Shown here piece by piece: positions 1 to 10,774 of a stretch of 64,000 bases of DNA (position 1 is its first letter; every line of letters starts with the position of its first letter). Both the position numbers and the translations under genes were made by a program. The stretch is from the NCBI GenBank assembly GCA_015179025.1, contig WHUX01000218.1, forward strand, positions 22,897-86,896. Direction: 5' to 3'. Source of the stretch: Terfezia claveryi. Lineage: Eukaryota; Ascomycota; Pezizomycetes; Pezizales; Pezizaceae. The notes beneath the pieces are model-generated. The model was not told the origin of the DNA. It was given only the letters and a program-made list of their open reading frames with translations, and ran no database searches.

Positions 1-970
1 CAAATAGGCAACTGGAGTAATTTCCCTCAGCGCAGTTAACCACGGGTTAGCTAATCTTTAGAGGATAGAAAATCAACTATCATTTCGTCATGAAAGAGAG
101 AGGCGACTCTAGTAGCCAGAAAGAAACGGAAACCACAATCTGGAAGAAGGGTAAAGAAGTGCCTAGGCAACAAACAAAGCACGTGAAAAAAGGCATAAGA
201 ATATGAGAAAAGAATGATAATCGGTGCAAATGCAAAGAGAATCGCAGCAAACTCCAATCACGAAGAAAGAATCCTACAAAATCTTAAAAGCCTAAGGTGG
301 ATCAGTAACAGGTACATGTACATTTCACTAAGACTGATAGTACTAAAGCAAGATATCGGTAGGCAGCAAGAGAGCAACTGTCAGTATAAATAATTATCAA
401 GGTTGTTTCGAATTACCCTCCAGCTAGTACTAGACATACAACCTAACTTTATCTAGATCTACAACGCCCACTAACAAGTAGATGAAACTCCTCCCAGAAA
501 CATCAAAAAATAAGGAAAACACTTCACATCCCTTGTATTCGGGTAATCCATGCCGCTACGCGACCGCAGCTCTAGCCGTCAAAGTCACGAGGCGTCAACC
601 TTCGTGGTATCCTTAGGGAACTCCACCAAAGGACAGAAGAAAAGAAGCAAAACAGGAACAAATTTATAGTAAAAGAAGTGAAAAGTAGCCATAAAGAAAC
701 ATACCAATAGAATTGGAAAGATGAAATATAACGACAGTTAGGAATAACCAGAGGATGAAGTACAAGGCGACGCTGGAAGGTAAGAAGCCATAAATGTTCA
801 AGATAAGGTACTCGAATAAAGAGAGTGCGCAAGGAACAAAGTCTGTGGGTGATTGTTGCCGCTCGTCATGGGTATCAGATCGCAGGAGGAGATCAATAAA
901 CATCAACTGGGGAAGGATGAGCTCCGAAAGTTTGTTACTCATGAGGCACGTATGTAGTTGTAAAATGAGT
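1..970. other. Non-coding stretch downstream of first gene
   Basis: No convincing gene. The open frames are short, AT-biased and without recognisable motifs. The stretch lies beyond the 3' end of the minus-strand gene that starts at 3669 and probably includes its 3' UTR. Confidence 0.5.
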
Positions 971-3669
971 TTAGAACGCTCTGTCCGTGACTGAATTCAA
1001 CAAAAGATATTAGCGTTTTATACCCAAACCATCATGCAAAAGAGAGAAGGCTTACAAAATTTCACCAAAAACGAGTTCTTTCTTTGTGCCTGAGCTGGTG
1101 AGCCTCCAGCTGTTGTCTCGTGGGCTTTCTTCCCTGATTCGGAACCCCCCTTGGCGTTGACAGTATGGCTCGAGCCTATCAAGCTTGCTCTTCGTGCTAA
1201 ACGTGTCTCTGATTGCGTAGTAGCCCCAGAGATACCCTGCAACCTGAAACCAGGGGTAGCAACTTGAGCTGTCTTACCATTCTGTAAGTCACGGATACCT
1301 GCCAAAATTGCTGAGTTTCCAACATTAGAGTCCTTGATAGCAAGAGTCTGCTGGTGGAGAACTGGTTTGGCCAGCACGCTTATAGGCATCGGTGGAACAG
1401 GCTCCGTCGGTACCGGCGCTAACATGCCGGTCCGGCTTTTGGGGCGTAAATTGAGGAGATTGCTAATAGCAGAGCTGTTTCTCCTCGATTTTGCTCGAGG
1501 AGTTGTGGGAGTTGTTGGGTTAACGGGAGCCGAACCAGCTGGAGCTGCTGGAGCTGCGCAGGTTGCCGTGGAGTTTATTTTCAGGGCTTCCGGGTTTCTT
1601 GACTTATTCCGGATCTTCTGTGATGCCAATTTCACGTTCGGAGGCATTGGAGCAGTCTGTGTTTGTTTCATTTGAGCAGAAGCTAGCATGGAAATGCCCC
1701 GTTGATCACTTTCCATGACTTGATCATTAATATGGGTATTCGAAGTGATAGACACAAGATTCTGATCATGAGAGGCCTCGGATCCAGCCAGGTAAAATTG
1801 TCCACTTGGATGGTGTAGGTGAACTTTGCTCTTGCGTTTCTTGATAGTTGCGATACCTGCCATCACGGCACCAGTAACCCCACCGGGCCCAGGTGACTTC
1901 TCGGATACTATTGCTTTGCTGTCTCGGGAGGCTGGTGGAGAAATTTCCGCCTGATTCACTGCATTTTGTCGCTTCCGCTCAAGCTTCTCTTTGACCTCCA
2001 CAGGTAGCTGTGGGAGTGGCGGAGTTCTTCCCCGCGCTTCGTCCTTCCCCCCCATAACTTTCCTATCTCGAGAACGACTACGAGGTCGCCCAGATGTGGA
2101 TCTTCCTAGTGATAGACTTCGACGGAGGCTCGACAATACACCACCCTTATTGCCAGTCCCAGCCTGACTATATATATCGGAAGTGCCGGCATTGACGGTC
2201 GTAGTGACTGTATATGAACTGGTTAACTGGGGTGTGTGCAGCCCTGCGGTGAGAGGACGTTGAACGTCTTCAGGTTCGGCAGCTGCAGGAACCTCTCTTG
2301 GATGCGTATGTACAGTTACTGATCTCCGGTGGATACGTTTGCGCCGCAGGCTTCCACTTTCGTGATCTAGCACCACGATAGTGTTCACAGCCCTTTCGTT
2401 GGCTTCCTGTGCCTTGGTGCTGGATGAATCTGGCATCATACCCACTGGCGGACCAGGCATGGAAGTGCGGCGTTTGGACAGTGTCCTTCGCGGTGTCACA
2501 GGAGGGCTCCCGACAATTTCTCCGGAGGAGTGACGTTTATGCTTCGCGCTCTTCCTCCCAACGACTGGTAAAGGCGATGGGATCGGTGTCGCGGGAAGCG
2601 ACTTATCCGCAACTTCTTTCCAGGGCCGAGCCACAGTCTGAGCAGAAGTCTTGAATTTGCTTGCCACGGCAGCGTCCGCTGCCTCACCTGATGGATTTTC
2701 TGGGATTTGGTTAAGCTGTCAAAATTTCAGGCAGATATTAGCATTAGAACGGCCTAAATCCGCGAATGATTGAACCGTGATCCCATGAGCTCAAGGGGGA
2801 CTTACAGAAGGCCTCTTTTTGATCACGGCCGTTGAGTTCCTCCCATTACCCCGGCTTGCCCTCCCACACCTACGTTCGATTTCCCAGACCACCATCTTCA
2901 GTGTGTTAAGTCTCTCCCCCAGAACTTGTCCCTTCATCTGAAGTCCCACAAAGCACCTAAACCACCCCTCCACATTATGGGTCATTGCTCCATATACCCT
3001 TATCAGATTTGCATTCCTCCACCCCGTCCTTAGCGTTAACAAATACTTTGCAAGTTCATCCACCGCTCTTAACCCCTCCCCAACATCCTCTAATGCACGA
3101 TTCATCGCTCTGGCAGTCCTCTTGATTACAAAATCTACCTTTTTATTTCCCTCCATGATTTGCACACGGAATCCTGACTCCTTGAGCATATTCTCAAAGA
3201 CGTCCGATGCAGGGCCAGCCTCCAATGGGACCTTGAGATTTTTTATCCTTGTTGATATATCTGATCTTGCTGTATCGAAGTCCCTAGTCGTTGTGGAGAG
3301 GAAATTATCCATGTCATTCACATGCGCTTGCAGGATTCGCACCACCTCTGAGTCCGACTTTGCAAGCCTCTTGTGAAGAAGATGGATACCAAAAGCAATC
3401 TGACTGACAAGCTTGGTCAACGGGTGGTATTTGGGCTTGAAAGCAGCTGAGACGGATATACTATTAGGAAATGTCGAGGGAACGGCGTAGGGATTTGTTG
3501 GTTCTGGAGGGGGATGTCCTTGCTCATACATAGACTCTTCAAAAGCGGCTTGCATGCTGGGAACTGGGTGTAGCGGGGGATAGCTTTGCGAGTCATCGGA
3601 ATCATCTTGTGGGGTTGAAGGGGCAGTATACTGCTCCGCTTCCTCTGGAATTGATGAAGTTAGAGACAT
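971..3669 (-). CDS. Uncharacterised protein with helical N-terminal domain and long basic disordered tail
   Basis: Three exons on the minus strand, 3669-2806, 2715-1056 and 990-971, give about 847 residues. Intron 1 (2805-2716) has donor GTAAGT, a GCTAAT branch point and acceptor GACAG. Intron 2 (1055-991) has donor GTAAGC, a GCTAAT branch point and acceptor TTCAG, and splices to a short tail ending FTDRAF. Phases agree at both junctions. The start chosen is MSLTSS at 3669, with A at -3; an in-frame upstream ATG at 3828 would add 53 residues. Residues about 80-275 form a charged, leucine-rich helical domain. The rest is Ser/Thr/Pro/Arg-rich with RRSLSLGRS- and RSRSRDRK-type stretches, likely phosphorylated and disordered. 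I do not recognise the family. The contrast between ordered head and basic tail suggests a scaffold or cytoskeleton-associated protein, but that is inference only. Confidence 0.78.
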
Positions 3670-5224
3670 TGTAGATGTATTTTGACAGACCTTGGTGGGG
3701 TCTGATGCTGGATAGCGCTGAATAGTCCTCTTCACTGGGAAAATATAGGTGGCGAGAACCGGGTATAGGGTGGTGATATCTCGATCAAAGAGAATGTAAG
3801 AAAGGAAACGATGTGTAGTATCGAACAAAAGGCTTGCAATTTTGAATAAATCTTATAACTGGCTTTCGCGTAGAGGGATGTAGATGGACGTATCTGCGGT
3901 TAACACAACCAGTCGGACTAACAAAAATAATGAAGCTGAAAATAAAAGAAAGACACGTTCGACGAATCGATCTTGAGAACGCCAAAAAAAAATCAACAAT
4001 ATTAAGTCGATGCTGTGATGTACAACCTCTATGACAGTTGTCAACAAACAAGCGCAAGGGAGATAACGATGAAGAACCCCTGACTTCCGGTATAAAGATG
4101 GGGCAAAAGGAAGGAAGAAAGTAGAAGCTATACGGTAGAGTTCGGATAGAAAAGGGGAAACAACCATTTTGTGGGATCAAGTTTCCAATATGCAATGGGG
4201 ATCGACCTGGGAAATGAAATGTCAGGGGTATGTGAGAGGTGGGCCCTGTTTGCCGTGTCAGAGCTTTAAGCTGTAAAATGCCACACGCATTGAGTGGTAA
4301 GGTTTCGACCATGTATAAGGGGTTTTAATATGAGTTCTACATGGTAGCCTACCACGGAGCACATACACTCCGTCAAATTCATCGGTTAGATGGGATGAAA
4401 CATTGACTAGGTAGGTGCTCCGTGTCCAATTCTGTGAATTAGAGTAAATTCAATTCCGATTCTCTCAGCCTTGGCAAGAGCTAGATTCTGTTTGAAACCC
4501 CCTGTCATAACTGGTGTATGACACGGGACTATCCTCCTTCTGGTCATTCCCCATGGAAATCCCACCTAGGAAGCTACCTACCTTTTCTCTTTAGTAAGTT
4601 TGTCAGCGTTGCAATATTCATGTGTTTTGTGCCACGCCGACAGAGGTATTATTTCTACAATGCCATCGTATACTGCAACACTACATATGATACAATGCGT
4701 GGGAACGCAACTGTACCATGCTGCAAACAAAATGTATATAAATATTTCTATTGAACTTCGTTCAGTCCAAACCTCACCATATTGTATTTGGCCCTCATGT
4801 GCCTCATTCAGAAACTCCCATGTATGTAATGGGCCTCGCACTCGCATACCTCAAGGACGACTTAATAAAGAAAGACATCGACGTGGTGAGGTCTGACCTC
4901 CGCCGTGTGCTCCTAGAGTACAGGAACAGCTGTGTTCCACATGTGGACAGCTCATCAGACTAAGCTCCTTAAATTAGTATTCTTCTCATTAATATCCCGT
5001 ACTTACTATTTAATATTCATGTGCCGTGGCATTGAAAACCTTTGACCATTAATTAAAGAGCTAGCATCCATATGGTATTAGAAACCCTTTAAAATAATGC
5101 CTTTCAGTGCATTGCCTATGCCACGCTCCCGCAGAAGCATGGGCTGATATTGGTCCGCTACTTAGGCTAACCAGACTAACTCCACACGTCTATGTTATAA
5201 CCCGTCGCAAAAAAACCCTAAAAT
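3670..5224. other. Upstream region of the 971-3669 gene, otherwise empty
   Basis: The first few hundred bases should be the promoter and 5' UTR of the minus-strand gene. Several overlapping open frames (3785-4312, 4578-4963) are hydrophobic or arbitrary in composition and show no motif. I see no gene. Confidence 0.45.
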
Positions 5225-5225
5225 T

Positions 5226-5345
5226 TGCTTGGAAGAAGACATATTTCGGTATGATAGGAAGAGATTGAAGTTTTCAAATGGATGGTTAGAAGGGTGGAGT
5301 CCGACATCGCAGTATAGGCAGTTGGATCCACGATTTGATCTTGAA
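5226..5345 (+). pseudogene. Pogo/Tc5-like transposase DNA-binding fragment
   Basis: A short stretch reads in one frame as LEEDIFRYDRKRLKFSNGWL followed by EGW. The pattern K-F-S-N-G-W-L is typical of the second helix-turn-helix (CENP-B/HTH_Tnp_Tc5) of Pogo/Fot1-type transposases. The frame ends soon after and no DDE catalytic region is recognisable downstream. It is best read as a small relic of a Pogo-family element. The match is short, so chance cannot be excluded. Confidence 0.42.
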
Positions 5346-6143
5346 ATTTACAATACATCACTTCATCATTGATGCCAAGCAAAACCTTCTATACGCATTA
5401 CTTCTCTACAGTAATAGCATTGGAACTCCCGCCGATAAGATATGCCCACTTCTTTAATCTAGCTATTGTTCCCTAGGATCGAGCGAAGTCTTGTATCGCT
5501 GGGTTCTACTATACTAAATGACACTCTATTCTTCGCACCTTTACGTGCACCCTGTTAGGCCCGAGTCTACCGGAGACTTGGGAAAGCCACCAGCTCCGTT
5601 GTGAGGAAGGTAGGGAGGCACCTAAAGATGAGGGGACGCTGGCTCCCAATTGAGGCTTATGACTTGAGAGAGGAAGGAAAAAGGTGGATTTGCGCAGCGA
5701 CCAGTAATGGCTTTTACCTTGTCTGGCATTTCGCACCTCCATACAGTTTTTTAGGTAGTTGTTTCAGGGTTGTTGTTTTCCTCGTTGTTCCGTGAGAGTA
5801 CCGAAGACTGTCTCATAGCCTTAGGATTTATATATGTATAGACCCTAAAAAAAAAAAATATAAAAAAAGGCCCCAGTCTAGTGATTTTGCCCTCGTACAC
5901 CCCAAATATCGATATTCCGACAGATATCACATCCGAACTTGAACATCTGAATGTATCGGACGTGTGAGGATTGAGATTATAAAGGGACTGAAACCAGAGT
6001 TAACAGAAAAGGCGGTATCAGTTATTAGCTAACGAATACGAAACCACTACCTCAATCGCATGATCAAACAGCTGCACTACATAGCCTCGTACTCGAAACC
6101 CACATACCTAAGTATATATGTTCTTGTCCGTTCGGGGATTCAA
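5346..6143. other. AT-rich stretch without a gene
   Basis: Contains an A-rich run near 5848-5868 and only short open frames (for example 5601-5795) with no recognisable domain. Probably transposon debris. Confidence 0.4.
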
Positions 6144-6179
6144 TCCATACCGGAATGGCCCCCTATACCGGTATGGACC
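6144..6179. repeat. Paired ACCGGTAT palindromic sites (left)
   Basis: Two copies of CCATACCGG/CTATACCGGTATGG-type half palindromes lie about 20 bp apart. A very similar pair occurs at 7327-7360. The integrase-like relic lies between the two pairs. Confidence 0.7.
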
Positions 6180-6272
6180 GGGCAGTTGCGAGATGTAAGA
6201 TTGCCCGGGCCGTTTTGGGATGGCATAAATATCACATATGTAGTTTAAAATAAGTTATATACATAAAAAAAA

Positions 6273-6352
6273 CTCTGCTTGCTCAATCCCCTGCTTGCTA
6301 AATCTCCCGCTTACTCAATCCCCCGCTTGCTTAATGCCCCACTTGCTTAATG
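6273..6352 (+). repeat. Five tandem copies of a 16-bp unit
   Basis: The unit is approximately CCCCGCTTGCTTAATC, repeated at 6273, 6289, 6305, 6321 and 6337 with 1-4 differences per copy. It directly abuts the downstream end of the integrase-like relic, which reads leftward. Confidence 0.85.
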
Positions 6353-6379
6353 CCCTACCAGCACATGAGCCTTTGGCAT

Positions 6380-6803
6380 TTGCAGATCTAGCAGAGGCAA
6401 GACGTACAACCTCATGTAGAGACTTTGGTTTTTGGCTTTGCCATTCTAATGGAATAACTTTGACTCGGTTTATTTCGTATACACAGTTGATAGTGCTATA
6501 AAAGTTCCATAACCTATACCAAATATTAACTTTACATATACTAAGTAGATTAAGACTTATACCTCATTGCGATTAATTCCATGATACTTTTCAGCAATAG
6601 TTGCATAGGCTTTGTTCTTGCCTGCATGTAACAACATATAACTACTCGCTTCCCATGCTTGTTTTTTCCCGCAATGAAATATAAAGTACCATTGCGTAGC
6701 TCATATTCCTTTGGTATCTTTGATTGCAGTTTAATTGAAGTTGTATTACCTTTAAGAGCCTTCAGATTTGGATCTCGGAGGTATGCTTTAATTTTGCAAT
6801 ACG
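6380..6803 (-). pseudogene. Integrase-like relic (zinc-binding HHCC region)
   Basis: On the minus strand, fragments in shifted frames read AYLRDPNLKALKG, IPKEYELRNGTLYFIAGKNK, then HAGKNKAYATIAEKYHGI and, after a possible short intron starting at GTATAAG, LCIRNKPSQS. The order is an N-terminal helix, a 'LYF' segment, then H..KY.GI and C..C...KP. It matches the N-terminal and HHCC zinc-binding part of retroelement-type integrases seen in fungal and animal transposons. Frameshifts and stops show it is dead, and no DDE core survives downstream, where the 16-bp tandem repeat begins. The family assignment rests on pattern only. Confidence 0.5.
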
Positions 6804-8215
6804 TAGGTAGTACTTATTTTAGCTACTATATTCAAGTTCTATCTATACTAGAAAAAGATTATGGGAATTACTCCTCAAAGGTCAATCGAGTTTTGTTACT
6901 GCTTGTATACAAATACTCTCCTAACTTGGTACAAGCAGCACTAGAGAATGCTTCAATGGCGCTCGTAGATGGAGCACAGCCTAGGGGATGAAACTGGTTA
7001 AAATCTATTCCATCATGATCTTCTGTGACGGACATTGTTAGAGCAAGAAGCTGATAATGTTATTGTAGAGGACTGGTAGTTGTGATCTAGCAAGCGCTGA
7101 TTAAAATTCTCGTGTTTATTGCAAAGGAGCTGTGGTATCGTGATCTTTTAAGCTACTCTTAAAAGCTTTGTGCTACATCCTCTTATTCTTTGACCCAATG
7201 TTTCTCTACATAATAACCTTCATTTCGGGTATGTCTCTATTTAGTAATTATAACATCTCTGTGACTGCTGTAGCCGCTGTGGTGTTGTGGTAAATCCCTG
7301 TCACATGGCATTGACCAATTTTGATTCCATACCGGTATAGCCTGGTCCATACCGGTATGGACTACATATACATGCTATACATATATAGTTCTATCGGAGC
7401 TTGCTAAATGGGCAATGGAAATAATTTACAATAGTTGGTCTTTCATCATTGCCAGCGAATCTCAAACCAGTAGGTTATTACCAACTAAACTACAACCATA
7501 GACATATATCCAGATAATAGCTTAGGTTTAGACCCCCACAGGTAAATGAACAATACGAAGCAGAAAAACTCGTTGATTTGAATAAGAATTCGATTGCTCA
7601 ATAATGAAGTAGCTTAGTGGATTTCAAGATTAGGTCTAGAGGATGTAGTCTCCTCATCGGTAGGAGAATATTAGGATGGATTATATCATAGAATTGTATC
7701 AAAGAGCTACATATATAAATAGTAGGTACTCAGTAGCTCATTTCTCAATTCTTCAACTGCAACATGTGATGGTGAACTCGTACTATTCTTACAGAATACT
7801 TCCCTAGGTTGTTTTAGCTTGTATACTGTAGGTGGCTTATTTTCTGTATACAAATTTATGCTACTTATTCAGTATTTCTACTGCTTATCCATATTATATT
7901 AGCTTTTAACTATACATATAAGCCAGTGTTGTAAGGGCAATTGAATACGGAAATCTCAGCGAGAACTATAAAATACTCAAAATAGTATTTGCTTACATTC
8001 TTATTGCCTCTGAAAGCTGCAACATGCAGATATCTGTGTGAAACTATTTAGCAGCCATTGAGACGTACACAGGGATAGCCTTCGCTTGTAGCTATGTAGT
8101 ATTCAATTCTTAGAGGCACATTCCTGTACTGCATCTACTATCAGCACAATGAGCCAAATTTCCGTGTCTGCTGCTCGTACTCCAGACGACCTAGGTCGGA
8201 GGGCTGATGAATGGA
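6804..8215. other. AT-rich stretch without a recognisable gene
   Basis: Apart from the palindromic pair at 7327-7360, only short, stop-rich frames are present. No motif was recognised. Likely decayed mobile DNA. Confidence 0.4.
7327..7360. repeat. Paired ACCGGTAT palindromic sites (right)
   Basis: CCATACCGGTATAG is followed by the perfect 14-bp palindrome CCATACCGGTATGG at 7347-7360. It is the counterpart of the pair at 6144-6179. Confidence 0.75.
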
Positions 8216-8219
8216 CCCG

Positions 8220-8515
8220 TGACAAGAACAAATCCGAAGAACAAATGACTAATGAAGTCGAAGCCCCATACTCATTAACGGACTTGTGTACGTTGACCTA
8301 GAGAGCCCCGACCCGGAATTGAAACTCATAAATCCAACAACCAACCGAACCTGAAGGACCCGAAGGACTTATCATAAAAGGGAATTCGTGGACTTCGTGG
8401 ACCACGCAAGCCAAATAGACCAACGCAAATATTAGGTGAGCTCATGATGGATGTAACTAAAGAAGGCCTCCATTGCCTCGAAAGATTCATCCCCCTCCTT
8501 CCTCCACTCCCCTCG
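8220..8515 (-). pseudogene. LINE (Tad1-like) 3' end relic
   Basis: Read on the minus strand, the segment near 8515-8450 encodes EWRKEGDESFEAMEAFF. This is nearly the same as the C-terminus of the better preserved LINE at 25.8 kb (EWRKEGEETYEATEAFF). The following non-coding stretch also shares scattered identity with that LINE's 3' UTR, with recurring GGACT/GAAGGAC words. It is therefore an older, 5'-truncated copy of the same LINE family. No poly(A) tail or target duplication was identified. Confidence 0.65.
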
Positions 8516-8960
8516 CCTTGTGATGGTTTCCTTGGTACAGGCCGCCTAAGTTCGTTCTCAGTATATGCTTTACTATCCGGTTACATACGCGCCATCACGG
8601 CCAGATTCACTTCCCCGCTGCTTGAATCCAGTCCGGATTCCGGCTCCCTCGTATCGGCCCGGATTGGGTCGCTCACCGAGTACTATTTTTTAAGAATAAC
8701 AATCCAAAAAAAAAACCTTGTACAGGATTTAGGGGAAATTGAAGCGATGCTGTATGCTATCCCTATCCACAAGCGACATGGAGAATCTAGATCTACCCGA
8801 CAAGCACGTACACAATGATCAAGCAACTTCGGAGGGGCCAGCAAATCCTGGGTCTTTTGGGGGGTGGCAGGGGTGCCCGCTGGGGCCTGGTTGGCCAGAG
8901 CTCGAGTCAGGTTTGGACAGTGAGGCTGTTCCCGGCTAAATCCTCGCGAAGAAGGATAAT
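8516..8960. other. No gene recognised
   Basis: Short plus-strand frames (8444-8818, 8739-8939) show no motif, and the first overlaps the LINE relic antisense. An A-run lies near 8706-8715. Confidence 0.4.
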
Positions 8961-8966
8961 TTCATC

Positions 8967-9239
8967 CTACGCAGCCTGAAGCTGAGTTCGGGTTGCCTGG
9001 ATGTCTGTTCGGGTAGTTTGGAGGTCTGCCTGGGTCAAGCTGAGATCGTTGCCCAGTTCATCTCCAATGATGTGTGTAGCCTTGAATATATTGATGATCT
9101 CGTTGCGATATTGTAGCCAGGTCACGGGGTCTGTTGGGATTGGAAGGCCCTCCAGGCCTGGAATCTGGCTCCTGGGAGCTGCGTATTTGATTCGGGATTC
9201 ATGAGAGCCGTACCAGTTGGACCCAAATTGATCCAACAT
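8967..9239 (-). pseudogene. Ty3/Gypsy gag N-terminal fragment
   Basis: The frame shares with the gag of the intact-length chromovirus at 35.7 kb the pattern 'NWY…PIP..P…Y R.EIINIF.A…IG.ELGN.L…A…L'. The nucleotide stretch just upstream of it (9240 to about 9340) also resembles the end of that element's LTR (CCTTGGTCGCCTT) and leader (GTTGGATC..ACTGGTACG). It is therefore a truncated copy of a related but distinct chromovirus family. Nothing after the coiled-coil part of gag remains. Confidence 0.72.
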
Positions 9240-9381
9240 AGTGGGAGAAGGCGACCAAGGGTTACGACTGGGCTAGGTGCTGGGCATCGCACACGTAGAA
9301 TCCGGATCGGCTAGGAGGGCCGAGACGGAGAGAGAGCGGGAGCGACAGGAGAGTCAGAGGGGGACGAGGTTACGAGGGGCT

Positions 9382-9397
9382 TGTGCCAACCAGACTA
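9382..9397 (+). repeat. TGTGCCAACCAGACTA motif copy
   Basis: One of at least seven near-identical copies of TGTGCCAACCAGACTA in the window. Others are at 9886-9900, 23471-23486 (inverted), 43105-43120, 54219-54233, 57916-57930 (inverted, degenerate) and 58011-58026. All end in TA next to GAC, as expected of a terminal inverted repeat with a TA target site. Confidence 0.75.
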
Positions 9398-10774
9398 CGA
9401 GGATGCGAGAGATCAAGTACCGTATTAATTCGCAAGTAAGACAGTAACACTCGGCATGGTGTATATCTACAGTAACAGCCTAAGCTTGGCCAAGAAATCC
9501 GAATCGTGTATTAGTCAGCAAGTCTTCCATGGTTATCTATGTAGTCTCATGCCAAGTGGTTATCTTGAGTTGACTGACGCAGCCGGTTTCTTACACTCAT
9601 CACCAACCTCACTTGTTCCAATGTCAATTCTGCTGGCATCTCGTTGCAGAAATTTGGCAAGCGGACACAGAAGATGAAGGTTCCGACCTTGAGAATCTAG
9701 ATGATGAGGCGGAGGCAGATAAAAGTGATGATGAGCAGGGAGACTATATTACTGGAGAAGAGGCCGTTCAATTCGCTTGGGAGGAGATCGCGTAACAAGT
9801 AGATATCAATTATCAATAGTCGGGGTCTTTTATAAGACAGTATCTCGGATATAAGCTTGTACCATGTACAAATGACTCTCGTTACGTGCCAACCAGACTA
9901 TCTCGTTACAAGCATATCGTCGGGACGGGGGGCGGTATGCTTATAATAACAGAGAGACATCAGGAACAGGAGGAGGATGCTCCGGATGGACCCAAAAAAT
10001 CACTTGCAGTTATCCTGCGCTGGACATGCTGCCGCCTGCGTTCCATCTCAAGAATCGGCTAACATTTGAAGAACTCTTTTCAGAAGCAATAGAAATGCAG
10101 TATGTTGTATTGAATATTGTGAGTGTGTGTGATGCGTGTGTTGTGTAAGTATGTTGTACTGTAAGATTCAGCGTAACTGTAGTATTCTGTACGGGGTTAT
10201 ATTATTTCAACTAGACTACGGAGTAGGTTATTTCTAGTCTGGTTATTTCTTATAATTCCTCAATTTGGTAAATGAGAATCGAACAAAACACACATCACAT
10301 ACCCTATTCTTTGGCTTGTCGTGAACCATATCAGATATCAAGTAGGTAGCTGTACCAACCCTAGATTCAACAGTTTTATTGTTGCAAACTAAATATCGTT
10401 TTATTTGGTTAACTTCTGATTGTTCTCTCTCTACCAGCATGTGACGAGAAGGAAAAAGCAAGTACACTACATACTGCAGTACATACAGTAACTACAGCTG
10501 TATCAATTTAAAAGTCCCTATATCTACTTAAGTACCCGTATCATATAAAATTCCTCGCACCTCATGATTATACCATACACCAACGAGCCATGGTATGTCC
10601 GCTGCTACATACTGAGCTCCCGGTATCTGCGTACCACCAGCATCGAGGAGCGTGTCCTTGGGATAATTAACCTTTGTTTAGATAATTTTTCCTTATACAA
10701 TCTCTACTTAGTATCAAACACATCATTCAGCGAAACCCCGCTCCCCAACAGACTCGCTCTATTCTCTCTCGATC
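9398..10774. other. Intergenic, with an unrecognised acidic frame
   Basis: The plus frame 9613-9795 ends in an acidic stretch (DEGSDLENLDDEAEADKSDDE) like the tails of some transposase proteins, but has no domain. A minus frame at 10243-10467 has a CDVC motif but no further support. The last few hundred bases are presumably the promoter of the gene at 10775. Confidence 0.4.
9886..9900 (+). repeat. GTGCCAACCAGACTA motif copy
   Basis: Second copy of the dispersed motif, in the same orientation as the one 500 bp upstream. Confidence 0.7.

Noticed and set aside
1018..2667. Treating the 549-codon frame as a complete gene starting at GTG
   Set aside because: A canonical intron joins it in frame to the upstream exon, and a second intron removes its nominal C-terminus.
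3785..4312. 175-codon minus-strand frame upstream of the first gene
   Set aside because: Phe/Leu/Ser-rich without a motif. It overlaps the probable promoter and 5' UTR.
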